54,425 nucleotides of DNA from Polaromonas sp. UBA4122. Lineage in GTDB: Bacteria; Pseudomonadota; Gammaproteobacteria; Burkholderiales; Burkholderiaceae_C. The notes under the pieces were generated by a model. The model ran no database searches, was not told the DNA's origin, and saw only the letters and a program-made list of their open reading frames with translations. The stretch's first letter is position 1. Each line of letters begins with the position of its first letter. The stretch covers positions 1 through 54,425 of the forward strand of contig DFWY01000134.1 of the NCBI GenBank assembly GCA_002381615.1, given 5' to 3'. Below, piece by piece: positions 26,814 through 36,098 of this stretch. Both the position numbers and the translations under genes were made by a program.

Positions 26814-28268
26814 TCACGCCTCCTGGGCGTTATCTGGCACGATAGCCTCGGCGTAGTCATAGAGTGCGCCCAGTATCGCTTCCCCCCGTTCGTCGGTAGT
26901 TTCCGACAGGGCGTCTATCTCGGAAAACAGCGCGTCCACATTGCGGGCGCCGCCTTCGCCTTCCAGCAGCCGCGCAGCGCGATGCGCTTCCCATCGCTCG
27001 CTTTCTTCGGGCGTCAGGGTTTCGGCAAAGTTTCGGGCGCGGTAGCGAAACAGCAGCTCTTCCAGGCGATCGTCGTCAAAACCCGTGCGGCTGTGCGCCA
27101 GCTCGGCAGCAGGCAGCGCGCGCAACTGGTTCAGGCGACGCCGGTCGGTATTGCCGATGAAGCCGCCATACAGGTCTTCGTCCACATCGGGCTGAGCCTC
27201 CTTGGGACGCTGAAAAACCTCGGGCCATATCGCACTCATGTCGGGCAGGCCAGCGGCTTTTTCGGCATGGCGCGCTATAGCGTCCATATCGATACCCCAG
27301 CGCGCAGCCATCGCGGGCGTCAAGGTTTCCAGCTTGCGCACCACCATCGGCGACTTGTTGAGGTGAACCGATTTGAGCGGCAAACGCAGCACGCCTTCGG
27401 GCAAATCGGCAGCCTTGCTGAACAGTCGCTGGCGCAGCATGGCCACGTCAAGCAGCGGCAACTCGCTGGGGTCATGCGCCAGATCCCAGGCCAGCAGCTC
27501 GTTCTTGTTGGTGGGATGGGTCGCCAGCGGCCACATCACGGCCAGGCAGCCGCGCTCCGACGGGAACATGCCCGACACATGCAGAAAAGGCCTGGCCGTC
27601 TGGCGGCTGGTGGGCAGGCCCAGCTCGGCCGCTACGCGGTCTTTTTTGTGCAGGCCGAGGCAAAAGTCGAACAACTTGGGCTGCGCCGTGCGAATCAGGC
27701 GCGCCAGCGCAATGGTGGCACGCACGTCTGACAAGGCATCGTGCGCGGCCTCATGCAGCAGGCCGTTGGCGCGCGCCAGGTCTTCGAGCTTGAAACTGGG
27801 CTTGCCGTCCTCTTTAACGGGCCAGACGATGCCGTCAGGTCGCAGCGCGTAGGCCATGCGCACCACATCCAGCAAATCCCAGCGTCCGCAGTCGTTTTGC
27901 CACTCGCGCGCATAAGGGTCCATCAGATTGCGCCAGAAAAGGTAGCGCGTCACTTCATCGTCAAAGCGGATGGTGTTGTAACCCACGCCTATGGTGCCGG
28001 GCTTGGCCAGCACCTGCTCTATCTGCGCCGCAAACGCGTGCTCGGCCAGGCCGTGCTGCAAGCAGTGCTGCGGGGTGATGCCGGTAATCAGGCAGGAGGC
28101 TGGATCGGGTAAATAGTCGTTGGCCGGCTGGCAATAAAGCATCAGCGGCTCGCCCACTTCGTTCAACTCGGCGTCGGTGCGGATGCCGGCAAATTGCGCA
28201 GGCCGGTCGCGCCGGGGATTGAGGCCGAAGGTTTCGTAGTCGTGCCAAAGAAAGGTGTGCGGTGCCAT
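26814..28268 (-). CDS. sbcB: Exodeoxyribonuclease I
   Basis: 484-residue 3'-5' single-strand DNA exonuclease used in recombination and mismatch repair. The DEDDh motif I is in TFLWHDYETFGLNPRRDRP (residues 4-22), motif II is near TIGVGYNTIRFDDE, and the EXOI-specific C-terminal SH3-like and helical domains follow. Length matches E. coli ExoI (475). A single gene, with the interspersed repeat flanking it on both sides. Confidence 0.95.
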   Translation of the reverse strand: MAPHTFLWHDYETFGLNPRRDRPAQFAGIRTDAELNEVGEPLMLYCQPANDYLPDPASCLITGITPQHCLQHGLAEHAFAAQIEQVLAKPGTIGVGYNTIRFDDEVTRYLFWRNLMDPYAREWQNDCGRWDLLDVVRMAYALRPDGIVWPVKEDGKPSFKLEDLARANGLLHEAAHDALSDVRATIALARLIRTAQPKLFDFCLGLHKKDRVAAELGLPTSRQTARPFLHVSGMFPSERGCLAVMWPLATHPTNKNELLAWDLAHDPSELPLLDVAMLRQRLFSKAADLPEGVLRLPLKSVHLNKSPMVVRKLETLTPAMAARWGIDMDAIARHAEKAAGLPDMSAIWPEVFQRPKEAQPDVDEDLYGGFIGNTDRRRLNQLRALPAAELAHSRTGFDDDRLEELLFRYRARNFAETLTPEESERWEAHRAARLLEGEGGARNVDALFSEIDALSETTDERGEAILGALYDYAEAIVPDNAQEA

Positions 28269-28292
28269 GGTTGTTTTTCGATATTCTTAAGC

Positions 28293-28347
28293 AAAAAATG
28301 GCTATAACCCAAGTACTACGGGCGCAAGCAGCTATTATTTTAATAGC
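28293..28347. repeat. Interspersed ATAGC repeat, copy 4
   Basis: In reverse complement: GCTATTAAAATAATAGCTGC, TTGCGCCCGTAGTACTTGGG, TTATAGCCA. It is the clearest copy in the window and sits just upstream of sbcB and just beyond the clpA terminator. Confidence 0.8.
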
Positions 28348-28353
28348 ACCAAG

Positions 28354-28388
28354 AAAAAAGGCCGATAGCGTGATGCTACCGGCCTTTT
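28354..28388. terminator. Bidirectional terminator downstream of clpA
   Basis: On the minus strand AAAAGGCCGGTAGC-ATCAC-GCTATCGGCC is followed by six Ts, forming a strong hairpin with one internal mismatch. It ends the clpS-clpA direction 29 bp after the clpA stop. An A-run on the other side lets it work in both directions. Confidence 0.85.
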
Positions 28389-28416
28389 GGGTTGCGCTTG
28401 ACAAGAATCCGCGCTG

Positions 28417-30753
28417 TCAGCTGGTTTCGGCTGCTGCTGCTTCGGGCTTAGCCTTGCCTTCCCGCTTGAGTAGCGGCTGGATATCGAGCAGGACCTCGCC
28501 GTTCTCCACACCCTTCTCGTCGGTCGTCACTTTCATGTCGACAGTCAGGCGACCGCCATCGACCAGGCGTCCGAACAGCAACTCGTCAGCCAGCGCACGA
28601 CGAATCGTGTCCTGGATCAGGCGCTGCATGGGGCGCGCTCCCATAAGAGGGTCGAAGCCTTTCTTGGCCAGGTATTTGCGCAAGGTGTCGGTGAAGGTGA
28701 CTTCCACCTTCTTCTCGGCCAACTGCGTCTCGAGTTGCAGCAGGAATTTATCGACCACGCGCAGGATGACGGCTTCGTCCAGTGCCTTGAAGCTCACCAC
28801 CGCATCCAGACGGTTGCGGAACTCGGGCGTGAACAGGCGTTTGATGTCCGCCATCTCGTCGCCCGCCTCGCGCGGGTTGGTAAAGCCGATCGTCGCCTTG
28901 TTCATGGTCTCGGCACCGGCGTTGGTGGTCATGATAATGATCACGTTGCGGAAATCAGCCTTGCGGCCGTTGTTGTCCGTCAGCGTGCCATGGTCCATCA
29001 CCTGCAGCAGCACGTTGAAAATATCCGGGTGCGCCTTCTCGATTTCGTCCAGCAGCAGCACCGCGTGCGGCGTCTTGGTAATCGCCTCGGTCAGCAAACC
29101 ACCCTGGTCAAAGCCCACATAGCCCGGAGGCGCACCAATCAGGCGGCTCACAGCGTGGCGCTCCATGTACTCCGACATGTCAAAGCGGAGCAGTTCAATG
29201 CCCATGATGTAGGCCAGTTGCTTGGCGGCTTCGGTTTTACCCACACCCGTGGGGCCAGAGAACAGGAAGCAACCAATCGGCTTGTCGTCCTTGCCCAGGC
29301 CCGAGCGCGCCATCTTGACGGCCGACGCGAGCACATCCAGCGCTTTGTCCTGGCCAAACACCACGCTTTTCAGGTTGCGTTCCAGCGTCTTGAGCTTGCC
29401 GCGGTCGTCATTGGAAACATTGGCGGCCGGGATGCGGGCAATTTTTGCCACGATCTCTTCCACCTCGGTCTTGGTGATGGTTTTCTTGCGCTTGGAGGCC
29501 GGCAGAATACGCTGGGCGGCGCCCGCCTCGTCAATCACGTCAATCGCCTTGTCGGGCAAATGACGGTCATTGATGTATTTGGCGCTCAGCTCGGCGGCCG
29601 CCTGCAGTGCCCCCACTGCGTATTTGACGCTGTGGTGCTCTTCAAAGCGCGACTTCAGCCCTTTGAGAATCTCGACCGTTTCCTGCACCGTGGGCTCCAC
29701 CACATCCACCTTCTGGAAGCGCCGTGACAGCGCGGCGTCTTTCTCGAAGATGCCGCGGTACTCGGTAAAGGTGGTTGCGCCAATGCACTTGAGCTGACCC
29801 GATCCGAGTGCCGGCTTGAGCAGGTTGGACGCATCCAGCGTACCGCCCGAAGCCGCGCCGGCGCCGATCAGGGTGTGGATTTCGTCAATGAACAGGATGC
29901 CGTTGGGTTTGTCTTTCAAGGACTTCAGCACGCCTTTGAGTCGTTGCTCGAAGTCGCCACGGTATTTGGTGCCCGCCAGCAGCGCGCCCATGTCGAGCGA
30001 ATAGACCTGGGCCTCGGCCAGAATCTCGGGCACGTCCTTTTGCGTGATGCGCCAGGCCAGGCCCTCGGCAATGGCCGTTTTGCCTACGCCCGCTTCACCC
30101 ACCAGCAGCGGGTTGTTTTTGCGGCGGCGGCAAAGAATCTGGATCACCCGCTCGACTTCGTAGTGGCGACCAATCAGCGGATCGATCTTGCCGTCTTTGG
30201 CGAGCTGGTTGAGGTTGACCGTGAACTGCTCAAGCGGAGACGCTTTTTCGCTCCTCTCGCCGCCTTCTTCATTTTCGGCGGCACTCTCGCCGGCCTTGGC
30301 GGGCTCTACCGGATCGCTTTTCTTGATGCCGTGCGCGATGAAATTCACCACATCCAGGCGCGTGACGCCCTGCTGGTGCAGGTAATACACCGCATGCGAG
30401 TCTTTCTCGCCAAAAATGGCGACCAGCACATTGGCGCCGGTCACTTCTTTCTTGCCGTTTCCGGTGGACTGCACATGCATGATGGCGCGCTGAATCACAC
30501 GCTGGAATCCCAGCGTGGGTTGCGTGTCCACATCATCGGTGCCGGCCACCTGCGGCGTGTTGTCCTTGATGAAGTTGGCTAGCGCCTTGCGCAAGTCATC
30601 GACATTGGCGGAGCAGGCGCGCAACACTTCCGCGGCACTGGGGTTGTCCAGCAGGGCCAACAACAGGTGCTCAACGGTGATGAACTCGTGACGCTGCTGC
30701 CGCGCCTCGACAAAGGCCATGTGCAAGCTGACTTCTAGTTCCTGGGCAATCAT
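28417..30753 (-). CDS. clpA: ATP-dependent Clp protease ATP-binding subunit ClpA
   Basis: 778-residue AAA+ unfoldase that feeds substrates to ClpP. The N-domain (1-145, [20 protein letters not shown]) is followed by AAA domain 1 with Walker A GEAGVGKT (about 217) and AAA domain 2 with [16 protein letters not shown] (about 500). The ClpP-binding IGL-type loop is expected in domain 2. Between the N-domain and AAA-1 there is an acidic Glu-rich linker. ClpS, its adaptor, is encoded just upstream (67 bp). Confidence 0.96.
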   Translation of the reverse strand: MIAQELEVSLHMAFVEARQQRHEFITVEHLLLALLDNPSAAEVLRACSANVDDLRKALANFIKDNTPQVAGTDDVDTQPTLGFQRVIQRAIMHVQSTGNGKKEVTGANVLVAIFGEKDSHAVYYLHQQGVTRLDVVNFIAHGIKKSDPVEPAKAGESAAENEEGGERSEKASPLEQFTVNLNQLAKDGKIDPLIGRHYEVERVIQILCRRRKNNPLLVGEAGVGKTAIAEGLAWRITQKDVPEILAEAQVYSLDMGALLAGTKYRGDFEQRLKGVLKSLKDKPNGILFIDEIHTLIGAGAASGGTLDASNLLKPALGSGQLKCIGATTFTEYRGIFEKDAALSRRFQKVDVVEPTVQETVEILKGLKSRFEEHHSVKYAVGALQAAAELSAKYINDRHLPDKAIDVIDEAGAAQRILPASKRKKTITKTEVEEIVAKIARIPAANVSNDDRGKLKTLERNLKSVVFGQDKALDVLASAVKMARSGLGKDDKPIGCFLFSGPTGVGKTEAAKQLAYIMGIELLRFDMSEYMERHAVSRLIGAPPGYVGFDQGGLLTEAITKTPHAVLLLDEIEKAHPDIFNVLLQVMDHGTLTDNNGRKADFRNVIIIMTTNAGAETMNKATIGFTNPREAGDEMADIKRLFTPEFRNRLDAVVSFKALDEAVILRVVDKFLLQLETQLAEKKVEVTFTDTLRKYLAKKGFDPLMGARPMQRLIQDTIRRALADELLFGRLVDGGRLTVDMKVTTDEKGVENGEVLLDIQPLLKREGKAKPEAAAAETS

Positions 30754-30820
30754 TGCTTTTCCTTTCGGCTTGCTTCGTTAAATCTTCACTGACACTTCAA
30801 AAGAATATTGGCGGAACTTC

Positions 30821-31201
30821 TCATAATTCAATGGGCTCGCTGACACATTGCAGGGGATGCCCATTTTTACGGGCCGCTTCCGTGACCTGGTCGACCTTGG
30901 TAGCCGCCACGTCTTTGGAGAACACACCGCAAACGCCTTTTCCATCCAGATGGATCTTCAGCATGATCTGCGTGGCGGTTTCACGGTCCTTGTTGAAAAA
31001 CTCCTGAATGACCACCACGACGAATTCCATCGGCGTGTAGTCATCATTCAGCAGAACCACCTGGTACATCTGCGGCGGTTTGGTTTTCTGCGGGCGGCGC
31101 TCCAGAACGACCGAATCCCCGCCATTGACATCGTCAGGCCTGACAGCGGGAGCCGGAGGGTGCGCCGGAGACCTGGGAGATTTGGTTACCATGGAATTCA
31201 T
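30821..31201 (-). CDS. clpS: ATP-dependent Clp protease adaptor ClpS
   Basis: 126-residue adaptor that delivers N-degron substrates to ClpA. The core [20 protein letters not shown], the ClpA-binding [18 protein letters not shown] and the C-terminal HPLQC are diagnostic. The N-terminal tail of about 40 residues is longer than in E. coli and is Pro-rich. ATG at 31201 or 31192 could be the start. The clpS-clpA order is universal in this group. Confidence 0.95.
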   Translation of the reverse strand: MNSMVTKSPRSPAHPPAPAVRPDDVNGGDSVVLERRPQKTKPPQMYQVVLLNDDYTPMEFVVVVIQEFFNKDRETATQIMLKIHLDGKGVCGVFSKDVAATKVDQVTEAARKNGHPLQCVSEPIEL

Positions 31202-31297
31202 TCTAGCCACCGCTACCGTTCAGTGCGCCTGATAGGGAAATTGGTGGCGGTAACGCGACATTCAAGCGTTACTTTTTCATTTTTTCTACGCCAATGG

Positions 31298-31329
31298 AAA
31301 AACCGCCTCGGGATCGCTCCCGGGCGGCC
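31298..31329 (-). terminator. Terminator downstream of icd
   Basis: On the minus strand CCGCCCGGGA-GCGA-TCCCGAGGCGG is followed by TTTTT: a GC-rich hairpin with a T-run, 23 bp past the icd stop. Confidence 0.85.
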
Positions 31330-31351
31330 TGTAGAGCAAATCAGCCCAACG

Positions 31352-32605
31352 CTACATATGATCAATCATGACCTGGCCGAAACCGGAGCAGCTGACCTGC
31401 GTCGCGCCTTCCATGAGCCGGGCGAAGTCATAGGTGACTTTCTTGGACGCAATCGACTTTTGCATGGAGCTGATGACCAGGTCAGCGGCCGCTGTCCAGC
31501 CCATGTGACGCAGCATCATTTCCGCAGACAGGATCAGGGACCCGGGGTTCACGTAATCCTTACCGGCGTATTTGGGTGCCGTGCCGTGCGTCGCCTCGAA
31601 ATTGGCGACGGTGTCGCTCAGGTTGGCGCCTGGGGCAATGCCGATACCGCCCACTTGGGCAGCCAGCGCGTCGGAAACATAATCGCCGTTCAAGTTCAGC
31701 GTGGCGATTACGCTGTATTCGGCCGGGCGCAGCAGAATCTGCTGCAGGAAAGCGTCAGCAATGACGTCCTTGACGACGATGTCCTTGCCCGTTTTCGGGT
31801 TTTTGAACTTGCACCATGGGCCGCCGTCGATCAGTTCAGCGCCGAATTCCTTTTGCGCCACTGCGTAAGCCCAGTCGCGGAATGCGCCTTCGGTGAACTT
31901 CATGATGTTGCCCTTGTGCACAATGGTCACGCTGGGTTTGTCATTGTCAATCGCGTACTGGATGGCCTTGCGCATGAGGCGTTCGGTGCCTTCGCTGGAC
32001 ACGGGCTTGATGCCGATGCCGGAGGTATTGGGAAAACGGATTTTCTTGACACCCAGCTCGTCCTGCAGAAACTTGATGAGTTTCTTGGCCTTGTCGCTGC
32101 CCGATTCGAATTCGATACCGGCGTAGATGTCTTCCGAGTTTTCGCGGAAAATCACCATGTTGGTCTTCTGGGGCTCTCTCAGGGGGGAAGGAACACCTGC
32201 GAAGTACTGGATGGGTCGCAGGCAGACATACAGGTCAAGCTGCTGGCGCATCGCCACATTCAGGCTGCGGATACCGCCACCCACGGGCGTCGTCAAGGGG
32301 CCCTTGATGGACACCACATAGTCGCGCACGGCGTCCAGGGTTTCTTCAGGCAACCAGACGTCAGGGCCATATACCTGGGTAGCTTTTTCGCCCGCAAACA
32401 CTTCCATCCAGTGGATTTTTTTCTTGCCACCGTAGGCTTTGGCAACAGCGGCATCAACGACTTTCATCATGACCGGCGTGATGTCGACGCCGGTGCCGTC
32501 GCCTTCAATGAACGGAATGATGGGCTGGTCAGGCACATTCAACGAATTGTCCGCATTGACAGTGATTTTCTGGCCTTGGGGGGGCACCTTGATGTGCTTG
32601 TACAT
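31352..32605 (-). CDS. icd: NADP-dependent isocitrate dehydrogenase
   Basis: 417-residue TCA-cycle enzyme. The substrate-binding and phosphorylation loop [20 protein letters not shown] (Ser equivalent to E. coli Ser113), the metal-binding region and [20 protein letters not shown] near the C-terminus are present. Length matches the E. coli homodimeric enzyme (416). It is transcribed alone, away from the downstream Ala/Lys-rich gene, and ends in a strong terminator. Confidence 0.97.
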   Translation of the reverse strand: MYKHIKVPPQGQKITVNADNSLNVPDQPIIPFIEGDGTGVDITPVMMKVVDAAVAKAYGGKKKIHWMEVFAGEKATQVYGPDVWLPEETLDAVRDYVVSIKGPLTTPVGGGIRSLNVAMRQQLDLYVCLRPIQYFAGVPSPLREPQKTNMVIFRENSEDIYAGIEFESGSDKAKKLIKFLQDELGVKKIRFPNTSGIGIKPVSSEGTERLMRKAIQYAIDNDKPSVTIVHKGNIMKFTEGAFRDWAYAVAQKEFGAELIDGGPWCKFKNPKTGKDIVVKDVIADAFLQQILLRPAEYSVIATLNLNGDYVSDALAAQVGGIGIAPGANLSDTVANFEATHGTAPKYAGKDYVNPGSLILSAEMMLRHMGWTAAADLVISSMQKSIASKKVTYDFARLMEGATQVSCSGFGQVMIDHM

Positions 32606-32811
32606 CTGGAAAAGTCTCCGGTTAGCGCTGATGACGTCGATAACTACGCCACTTGCAGCAGTTTAGTTGAAAACCCCTAAATTCTAGTCGTAAAACTTTT
32701 TTCAAAAAATTTTCGGACATCTGTCAACGGTTTGCGAGCGGACTTCGTTACGGTGAGGCCTCCGAAAAGTTCGGGGTATTTTTTCTAATGACCTTATTAA
32801 GGAAATTCCAA

Positions 32812-33138
32812 ATGAACAAGATCCTCGCTGCTTTGATCGCTGGCCTCTTCGCTGCTGGTGCTTTTGCACAAGCGCCTGCGGCTACCCCAGCCAAGCCTGC
32901 AATGCCTGCTGTTGCCGCTAAGCCTGCAATGCCTGCTGTTGCTGCAACGCCTGCAACGCCTGCTGTTGCTGCAACACCTGCTGTAGAAGCCAAGCCAGCC
33001 ATGACCAAAGCAGAAAAAGCTGCTGCCGCCAAGGCCGCCAAAGCAGAAAAGGCTGCTGCCGCCAAGGCCGCCAAAGCAGAAAAAGCCGCTGCCGCCAAAA
33101 AAGCCAAAGAAGAAAAAGCCGCTGCCGCCAAGAAGTAA
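32812..33138 (+). CDS. Small exported Ala/Lys/Pro repeat protein
   Basis: 108 residues. The signal peptide MNKILAALIAGLFAAGAFAQ has a clean AFA-Q cleavage site. The mature protein is made only of repeats: three to four 9-residue KPAMPAVAA/TPATPAVAA units (DNA units of 27 bp, 32893-32991), then nearly four 11-residue AEKAAAAKAAK units (33 bp, 33010-33135). The mature chain is highly basic and lacks aromatic residues. AAGGAA seven bases before ATG at 32812 is an excellent ribosome binding site. Function unknown; similar repeat proteins are periplasmic or cell-wall associated. The terminator follows directly. Confidence 0.85.
   Translation: MNKILAALIAGLFAAGAFAQAPAATPAKPAMPAVAAKPAMPAVAATPATPAVAATPAVEAKPAMTKAEKAAAAKAAKAEKAAAAKAAKAEKAAAAKKAKEEKAAAAKK
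32893..32991 (+). repeat. 27-bp tandem repeats in the exported repeat protein
   Basis: Units at 32893-32919, 32920-32946 and 32947-32973 followed by a partial unit. The unit starts AAGCCTGCAATGCCTGCTG and encodes KPAMPAVAA and variants. Confidence 0.8.
33010..33135 (+). repeat. 33-bp tandem repeats in the exported repeat protein
   Basis: Units at 33010-33042, 33043-33075 and 33076-33108 and a 27-bp partial unit. The unit begins GCAGAAAAAGCTGCTGCC and encodes AEKAAAAKAAK. Near-identity between units suggests recent slippage or unequal exchange. Confidence 0.85.
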
Positions 33139-33156
33139 TTCCTGGTGACTTCAGTC

Positions 33157-33186
33157 AAAAAGCCCGCCTTGCGCGGGCTTTTTTTA
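33157..33186 (+). terminator. Terminator of the exported repeat protein gene
   Basis: AAAAAGCCCGC-CTTGC-GCGGGCT followed by a run of seven Ts: a textbook intrinsic terminator 18 bp after the stop codon. Confidence 0.92.
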
Positions 33187-33232
33187 TGCGCGTCGTTTAT
33201 GCTGGCAGTTCAACTAATTCCGTGGTGAGTCT

Positions 33233-33727
33233 ATGTTTTTTAAAACCGGTGCCCTCTCCTTCAGCAAGGCCTGCCAAGGTCTGCTTCATATGCTGGCCGC
33301 CGCCACCCTGCTTTCTCCCCTGTGCGCCTCGGCCCAAGAAGGCCCCCAAATGAATTTGCAGCGCATCAAGCTGTCTGCCGGCATGTACATCATTGATGCA
33401 CAGGTGGCGTTGACGCCTGAACAGCGTGAGACCGGCTTGATGTTCCGCAAGGACATGCCCCAGCATGAAGGCATGATCTTTGTGTTTGAGCAAGCGACCC
33501 AGCAATGCTTCTGGATGAAAAACACCTTGCTACCCTTGACGGCTGCTTTCGTGGCCGATGACGGCACCATCGTGAACATGGCCGACATGAAGCCGCAAAC
33601 CACGGATGCTCATTGCTCGGCCCAGCCGGTTCGCTACGTTCTGGAAATGAACAAGGGATGGTTTGCCAAAAAAGGCATCAAAGCCGGCAGCAAGCTGGGC
33701 GGCCCGGTCTTTGACGCAAAGCGCTGA
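33233..33727 (+). CDS. DUF192 family exported protein
   Basis: 164-residue protein with an N-terminal signal peptide ending near LCASAQ (about 32-36) and a DUF192 domain. The domain is marked by RETGLMFRKDMPQHEGMIFV and CFWMKNTLLPLTAAFVADDG. The fold is compact and beta-rich, and the biochemical role of the family is unknown. ATG at 33233 gives the complete signal. It is the only gene between two terminators. Confidence 0.9.
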   Translation: MFFKTGALSFSKACQGLLHMLAAATLLSPLCASAQEGPQMNLQRIKLSAGMYIIDAQVALTPEQRETGLMFRKDMPQHEGMIFVFEQATQQCFWMKNTLLPLTAAFVADDGTIVNMADMKPQTTDAHCSAQPVRYVLEMNKGWFAKKGIKAGSKLGGPVFDAKR

Positions 33728-33747
33728 TTTTTGTTGTTAGCCAAATG

Positions 33748-33776
33748 AAAAAGCCGACATCAAGTCGGCTTTTTTG
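33748..33776. terminator. Shared bidirectional terminator, DUF192 gene and sodB
   Basis: AAAAAGCCGAC-ATCAA-GTCGGCTTTTTT is a perfect hairpin with A-run and T-run on either side, between the converging DUF192 and sodB genes. Confidence 0.92.
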
Positions 33777-33797
33777 TGGGATGGGTTTAGATCCGGC

Positions 33798-34379
33798 TTA
33801 TGCGAAGTTGGCTTCAGCAAAGTTCCAGTTCACCAGGTTGGACAGGAAGGTCTCAACATACTTGGCCCGCAGGTTGCGATAGTCTATGTAATAGGCATGT
33901 TCCCACACATCCACCGTCAGCAGGGCCTTGTCGGCCGTCGTGAGCGGGGTGCCGGCAGCGCCGGTGTTGACGATGTCCACGGTGCCGTCGGCTTTTTTGA
34001 CCAGCCACGTCCAGCCGGAGCCGAAATTGCCGACAGCGGATTTGACAAAGGCTTCCTTGAATGCCGCGTACGAGCCGAATTTGGCGTTGATGGCCGCAGC
34101 CAGCGCACCACTGGGTTCGCCGCCGCCCGCGGGCTTCATGCAATTCCAGAAAAAGGTGTGGTTCCAGATCTGGGCCGCATTGTTGTATACGCCGCCGCTG
34201 GATTTTTTGACGATCTCTTCGAGCGTCATGGATTCAAACTCGGTGCCTTTTTGCAGGTTGTTGAGGTTCACCACATACGCATTGTGGTGCTTGCCATGGT
34301 GGTACTCAAGGGTTTCCTGGCTGTAGTGCGGGGCCAGTGCGTCGATCGCATAAGGGAGCGGGGGGAGCTTGTGTTCCAT
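33798..34379 (-). CDS. sodB: Superoxide dismutase [Fe]
   Basis: 193-residue cytosolic iron superoxide dismutase. It starts [17 protein letters not shown]. Metal ligands are seen as the His in [14 protein letters not shown], the His in NHTFFW, and Asp/His in [12 protein letters not shown] (about 157-168). The Fe-type markers AGGGEPSG and FGSGWTWL fit iron better than manganese. Same length as E. coli SodB (193). Single gene. Confidence 0.96.
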   Translation of the reverse strand: MEHKLPPLPYAIDALAPHYSQETLEYHHGKHHNAYVVNLNNLQKGTEFESMTLEEIVKKSSGGVYNNAAQIWNHTFFWNCMKPAGGGEPSGALAAAINAKFGSYAAFKEAFVKSAVGNFGSGWTWLVKKADGTVDIVNTGAAGTPLTTADKALLTVDVWEHAYYIDYRNLRAKYVETFLSNLVNWNFAEANFA

Positions 34380-34437
34380 GATTTTCCTTGTGGTGGTTAA
34401 TGAACTGTCTAATGACCGTCCGAGCCATTGTAAAAAA

Positions 34438-35757
34438 CTAAATGAGCCGCGGTGCAGAGACGGTCAAATCGACCTCGCCGTCGGCAAGGGTAGCGCGCAA
34501 TGGCTGGCCGACATGGGTCATTTTTACACGGGTGATGGGTTGGCCCTGCAGGTCGGCCAGCCAGGCGTAACCCCGTTGCAAGACCAGTTTTGGGTCCAGC
34601 AATTCAAGACGCAACTGCGCGCGTTCGATCTGCTGCCGGCTGCGCTGCAGGTTGCCCGCCACTTCTCTTGGAAAATCAGTGCTCAGGGACTGCATCCTAA
34701 GCCGCTCGTGCTTCAAGGTCGATTGCATCGCATGCTGCAGGCTTTGCGCGAGCCCCGCCAGGCGTGCCTGCTGCCGGGTCACCATGTGTGAGGGCCGGCT
34801 GATACGTGATGCCGCCCAGTCCAGACGCTGGTTGTGCGACTGCATTTGCCGGTCCACCCCGTTTTGCAGCCGCGACAACGCCAGGCCCAGCGCCGCCAGC
34901 CAAACACTTTGCGGTTGCGCGCAAAGCTCAGCCGCTGCGGTGGGCGTGGGTGCACGGACATCAGCACAAAAGTCGGCAATGGTGAAATCCGTTTCATGCC
35001 CGACCCCGCTGACCACAGGCATGGGCGAGGCGACGATGGTGCGCGCCAGTTGCTCGTCGTTAAAGGACCATAAATCCTCCATGGCGCCGCCACCGCGAAC
35101 CAGCAGCAACACATCGACCTGATCTTCAGTCTGCCGCCGGTAAGCCTTGAGCAAAGCCTCGCGCAGTTCGCCTGCGGCCTGGCCACCCTGCACGCTGGCG
35201 GGGTAGATCACAACGGGTATGTGGGGGACGCGGCGCTGCAGGGTGCTCACGACATCATGCAGGGCCGCAGCACCCAATGAGGTGACCACACCGATCGCAC
35301 GCGGCAGCAAAGGCAGAGATCGTTTACGGTGTGTCTCAAAAAGGCCTTCAGCTTCAAGCTTGGCCTTGAGGGCCAAAAACTGTTCAAACAAATTGCCCTG
35401 CCCGGCCTGCCGCATGGACTCCACCACCAGCTGCAATTCGCCGCGCGGGTCATACACGCCCAGGCGACCGCGCAACTCCACCAGCTCTCCGTCGTGGGGA
35501 GAAAAGTCCAGTAAACCGGCCGCGCGGCGAAACATGGCGCAGCGAACCTGCCCCTGCTCGTCCTTGAGGGAAAAATAGCAGTGCCCGCTGGCGGCTCGCG
35601 AAAAACCGGTGATTTCGCCTTGCACGGCCACAGGATTGAAACGAGCCTCCAGACTGTCCGCAATGGCCCGCAGCAGGGAACCTACGGGCCATACGCGCAC
35701 ACCCGCTTCACGCCCGAGGACTGGCGGCTTTTCGTGGCCGTTTGATGCATCAAACAT
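34438..35757 (-). CDS. xseA: Exodeoxyribonuclease VII large subunit
   Basis: 439-residue catalytic subunit of the single-strand exonuclease ExoVII. The N-terminal OB-fold is shown by [20 protein letters not shown], the catalytic domain by [20 protein letters not shown] and [14 protein letters not shown], and a coiled-coil stretch follows (about 300-390). ATG at 35757 is my choice, with GGG about eight bases upstream, and leaves 21 residues before the OB-fold; the frame is open to 35832. It diverges from exbB. Confidence 0.94.
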   Translation of the reverse strand: MFDASNGHEKPPVLGREAGVRVWPVGSLLRAIADSLEARFNPVAVQGEITGFSRAASGHCYFSLKDEQGQVRCAMFRRAAGLLDFSPHDGELVELRGRLGVYDPRGELQLVVESMRQAGQGNLFEQFLALKAKLEAEGLFETHRKRSLPLLPRAIGVVTSLGAAALHDVVSTLQRRVPHIPVVIYPASVQGGQAAGELREALLKAYRRQTEDQVDVLLLVRGGGAMEDLWSFNDEQLARTIVASPMPVVSGVGHETDFTIADFCADVRAPTPTAAAELCAQPQSVWLAALGLALSRLQNGVDRQMQSHNQRLDWAASRISRPSHMVTRQQARLAGLAQSLQHAMQSTLKHERLRMQSLSTDFPREVAGNLQRSRQQIERAQLRLELLDPKLVLQRGYAWLADLQGQPITRVKMTHVGQPLRATLADGEVDLTVSAPRLI

Positions 35758-35954
35758 GGCCAAAGCCCTTGATTTGGCCGGGGTAATACTCCACAGAGCA
35801 CTGTCTGGCATGGTCGAAAGCGGAAGTCCCATGCGAACATCGCGGCGAATTCGTGTAACTCATTGATTTTGAATAACTTTATTCTGCTCAAAATTTAATC
35901 GTTTTGTCACATGCTCGATTTGGCGCGGTTCCCCAGCCTCCCCGATATCACTTA

Positions 35955-35983
35955 CTCACAAAGTTATCCACAAACTTTGTGAG
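35955..35983. promoter_or_regulatory. Perfect 11-bp dyad enclosing a DnaA box
   Basis: CTCACAAAGTT-ATCCACA-AACTTTGTGAG: two perfect 11-bp inverted arms with a 7-nt spacer. Positions 35964-35972 read TTATCCACA, the consensus high-affinity DnaA box. There is no T-run, so a terminator is unlikely; an operator for xseA or exbB, or a DnaA-binding site, is more plausible. Function inferred only. Confidence 0.6.
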
Positions 35984-36029
35984 CTATGTCTTACAAAACC
36001 TGACCTTAAAAACATTCCCAAGGAAGCTA

Positions 36030-36059
36030 ATGCAATGGCAGTCTGCGTGGTTTCCGTAG
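36030..36059 (+). CDS. Nine-codon mini-ORF upstream of exbB, putative leader
   Basis: ATG at 36030 opens a nine-residue frame (MQWQSAWFP) ending in TAG, with AAGGAAGCTA just upstream: a strong, well-spaced ribosome binding site. It lies 39 bp before the exbB start. Two Trp codons and a C-terminal Pro before the stop are suggestive of a translated leader peptide, but chance cannot be excluded. Confidence 0.3.
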   Translation: MQWQSAWFP

Positions 36060-36098
36060 GCCATAATCCAACACGAATTATCTGTTTGGAGATGTGCA

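Larger units (their letters stand above)
35758..36098. other. Divergent xseA/exbB intergenic region
   Basis: About 340 bp between two divergent genes. It contains the DnaA-box dyad (35955-35983) and a 9-codon mini-ORF (36030-36059), both listed separately. I see no RNA gene. Promoters for both directions should lie here but no clear -35/-10 pair stands out. Confidence 0.5.

Noticed and set aside
30848..32680. Very long plus-strand open frame of 610 codons
   Set aside because: It runs antisense to clpS and icd, whose families are certain; high GC leaves the opposite strand open. Its protein has no recognisable domain.
32893..33135. Tandem repeats as a possible CRISPR array
   Set aside because: The units abut without spacers and encode an in-frame peptide repeat; there are no cas genes.
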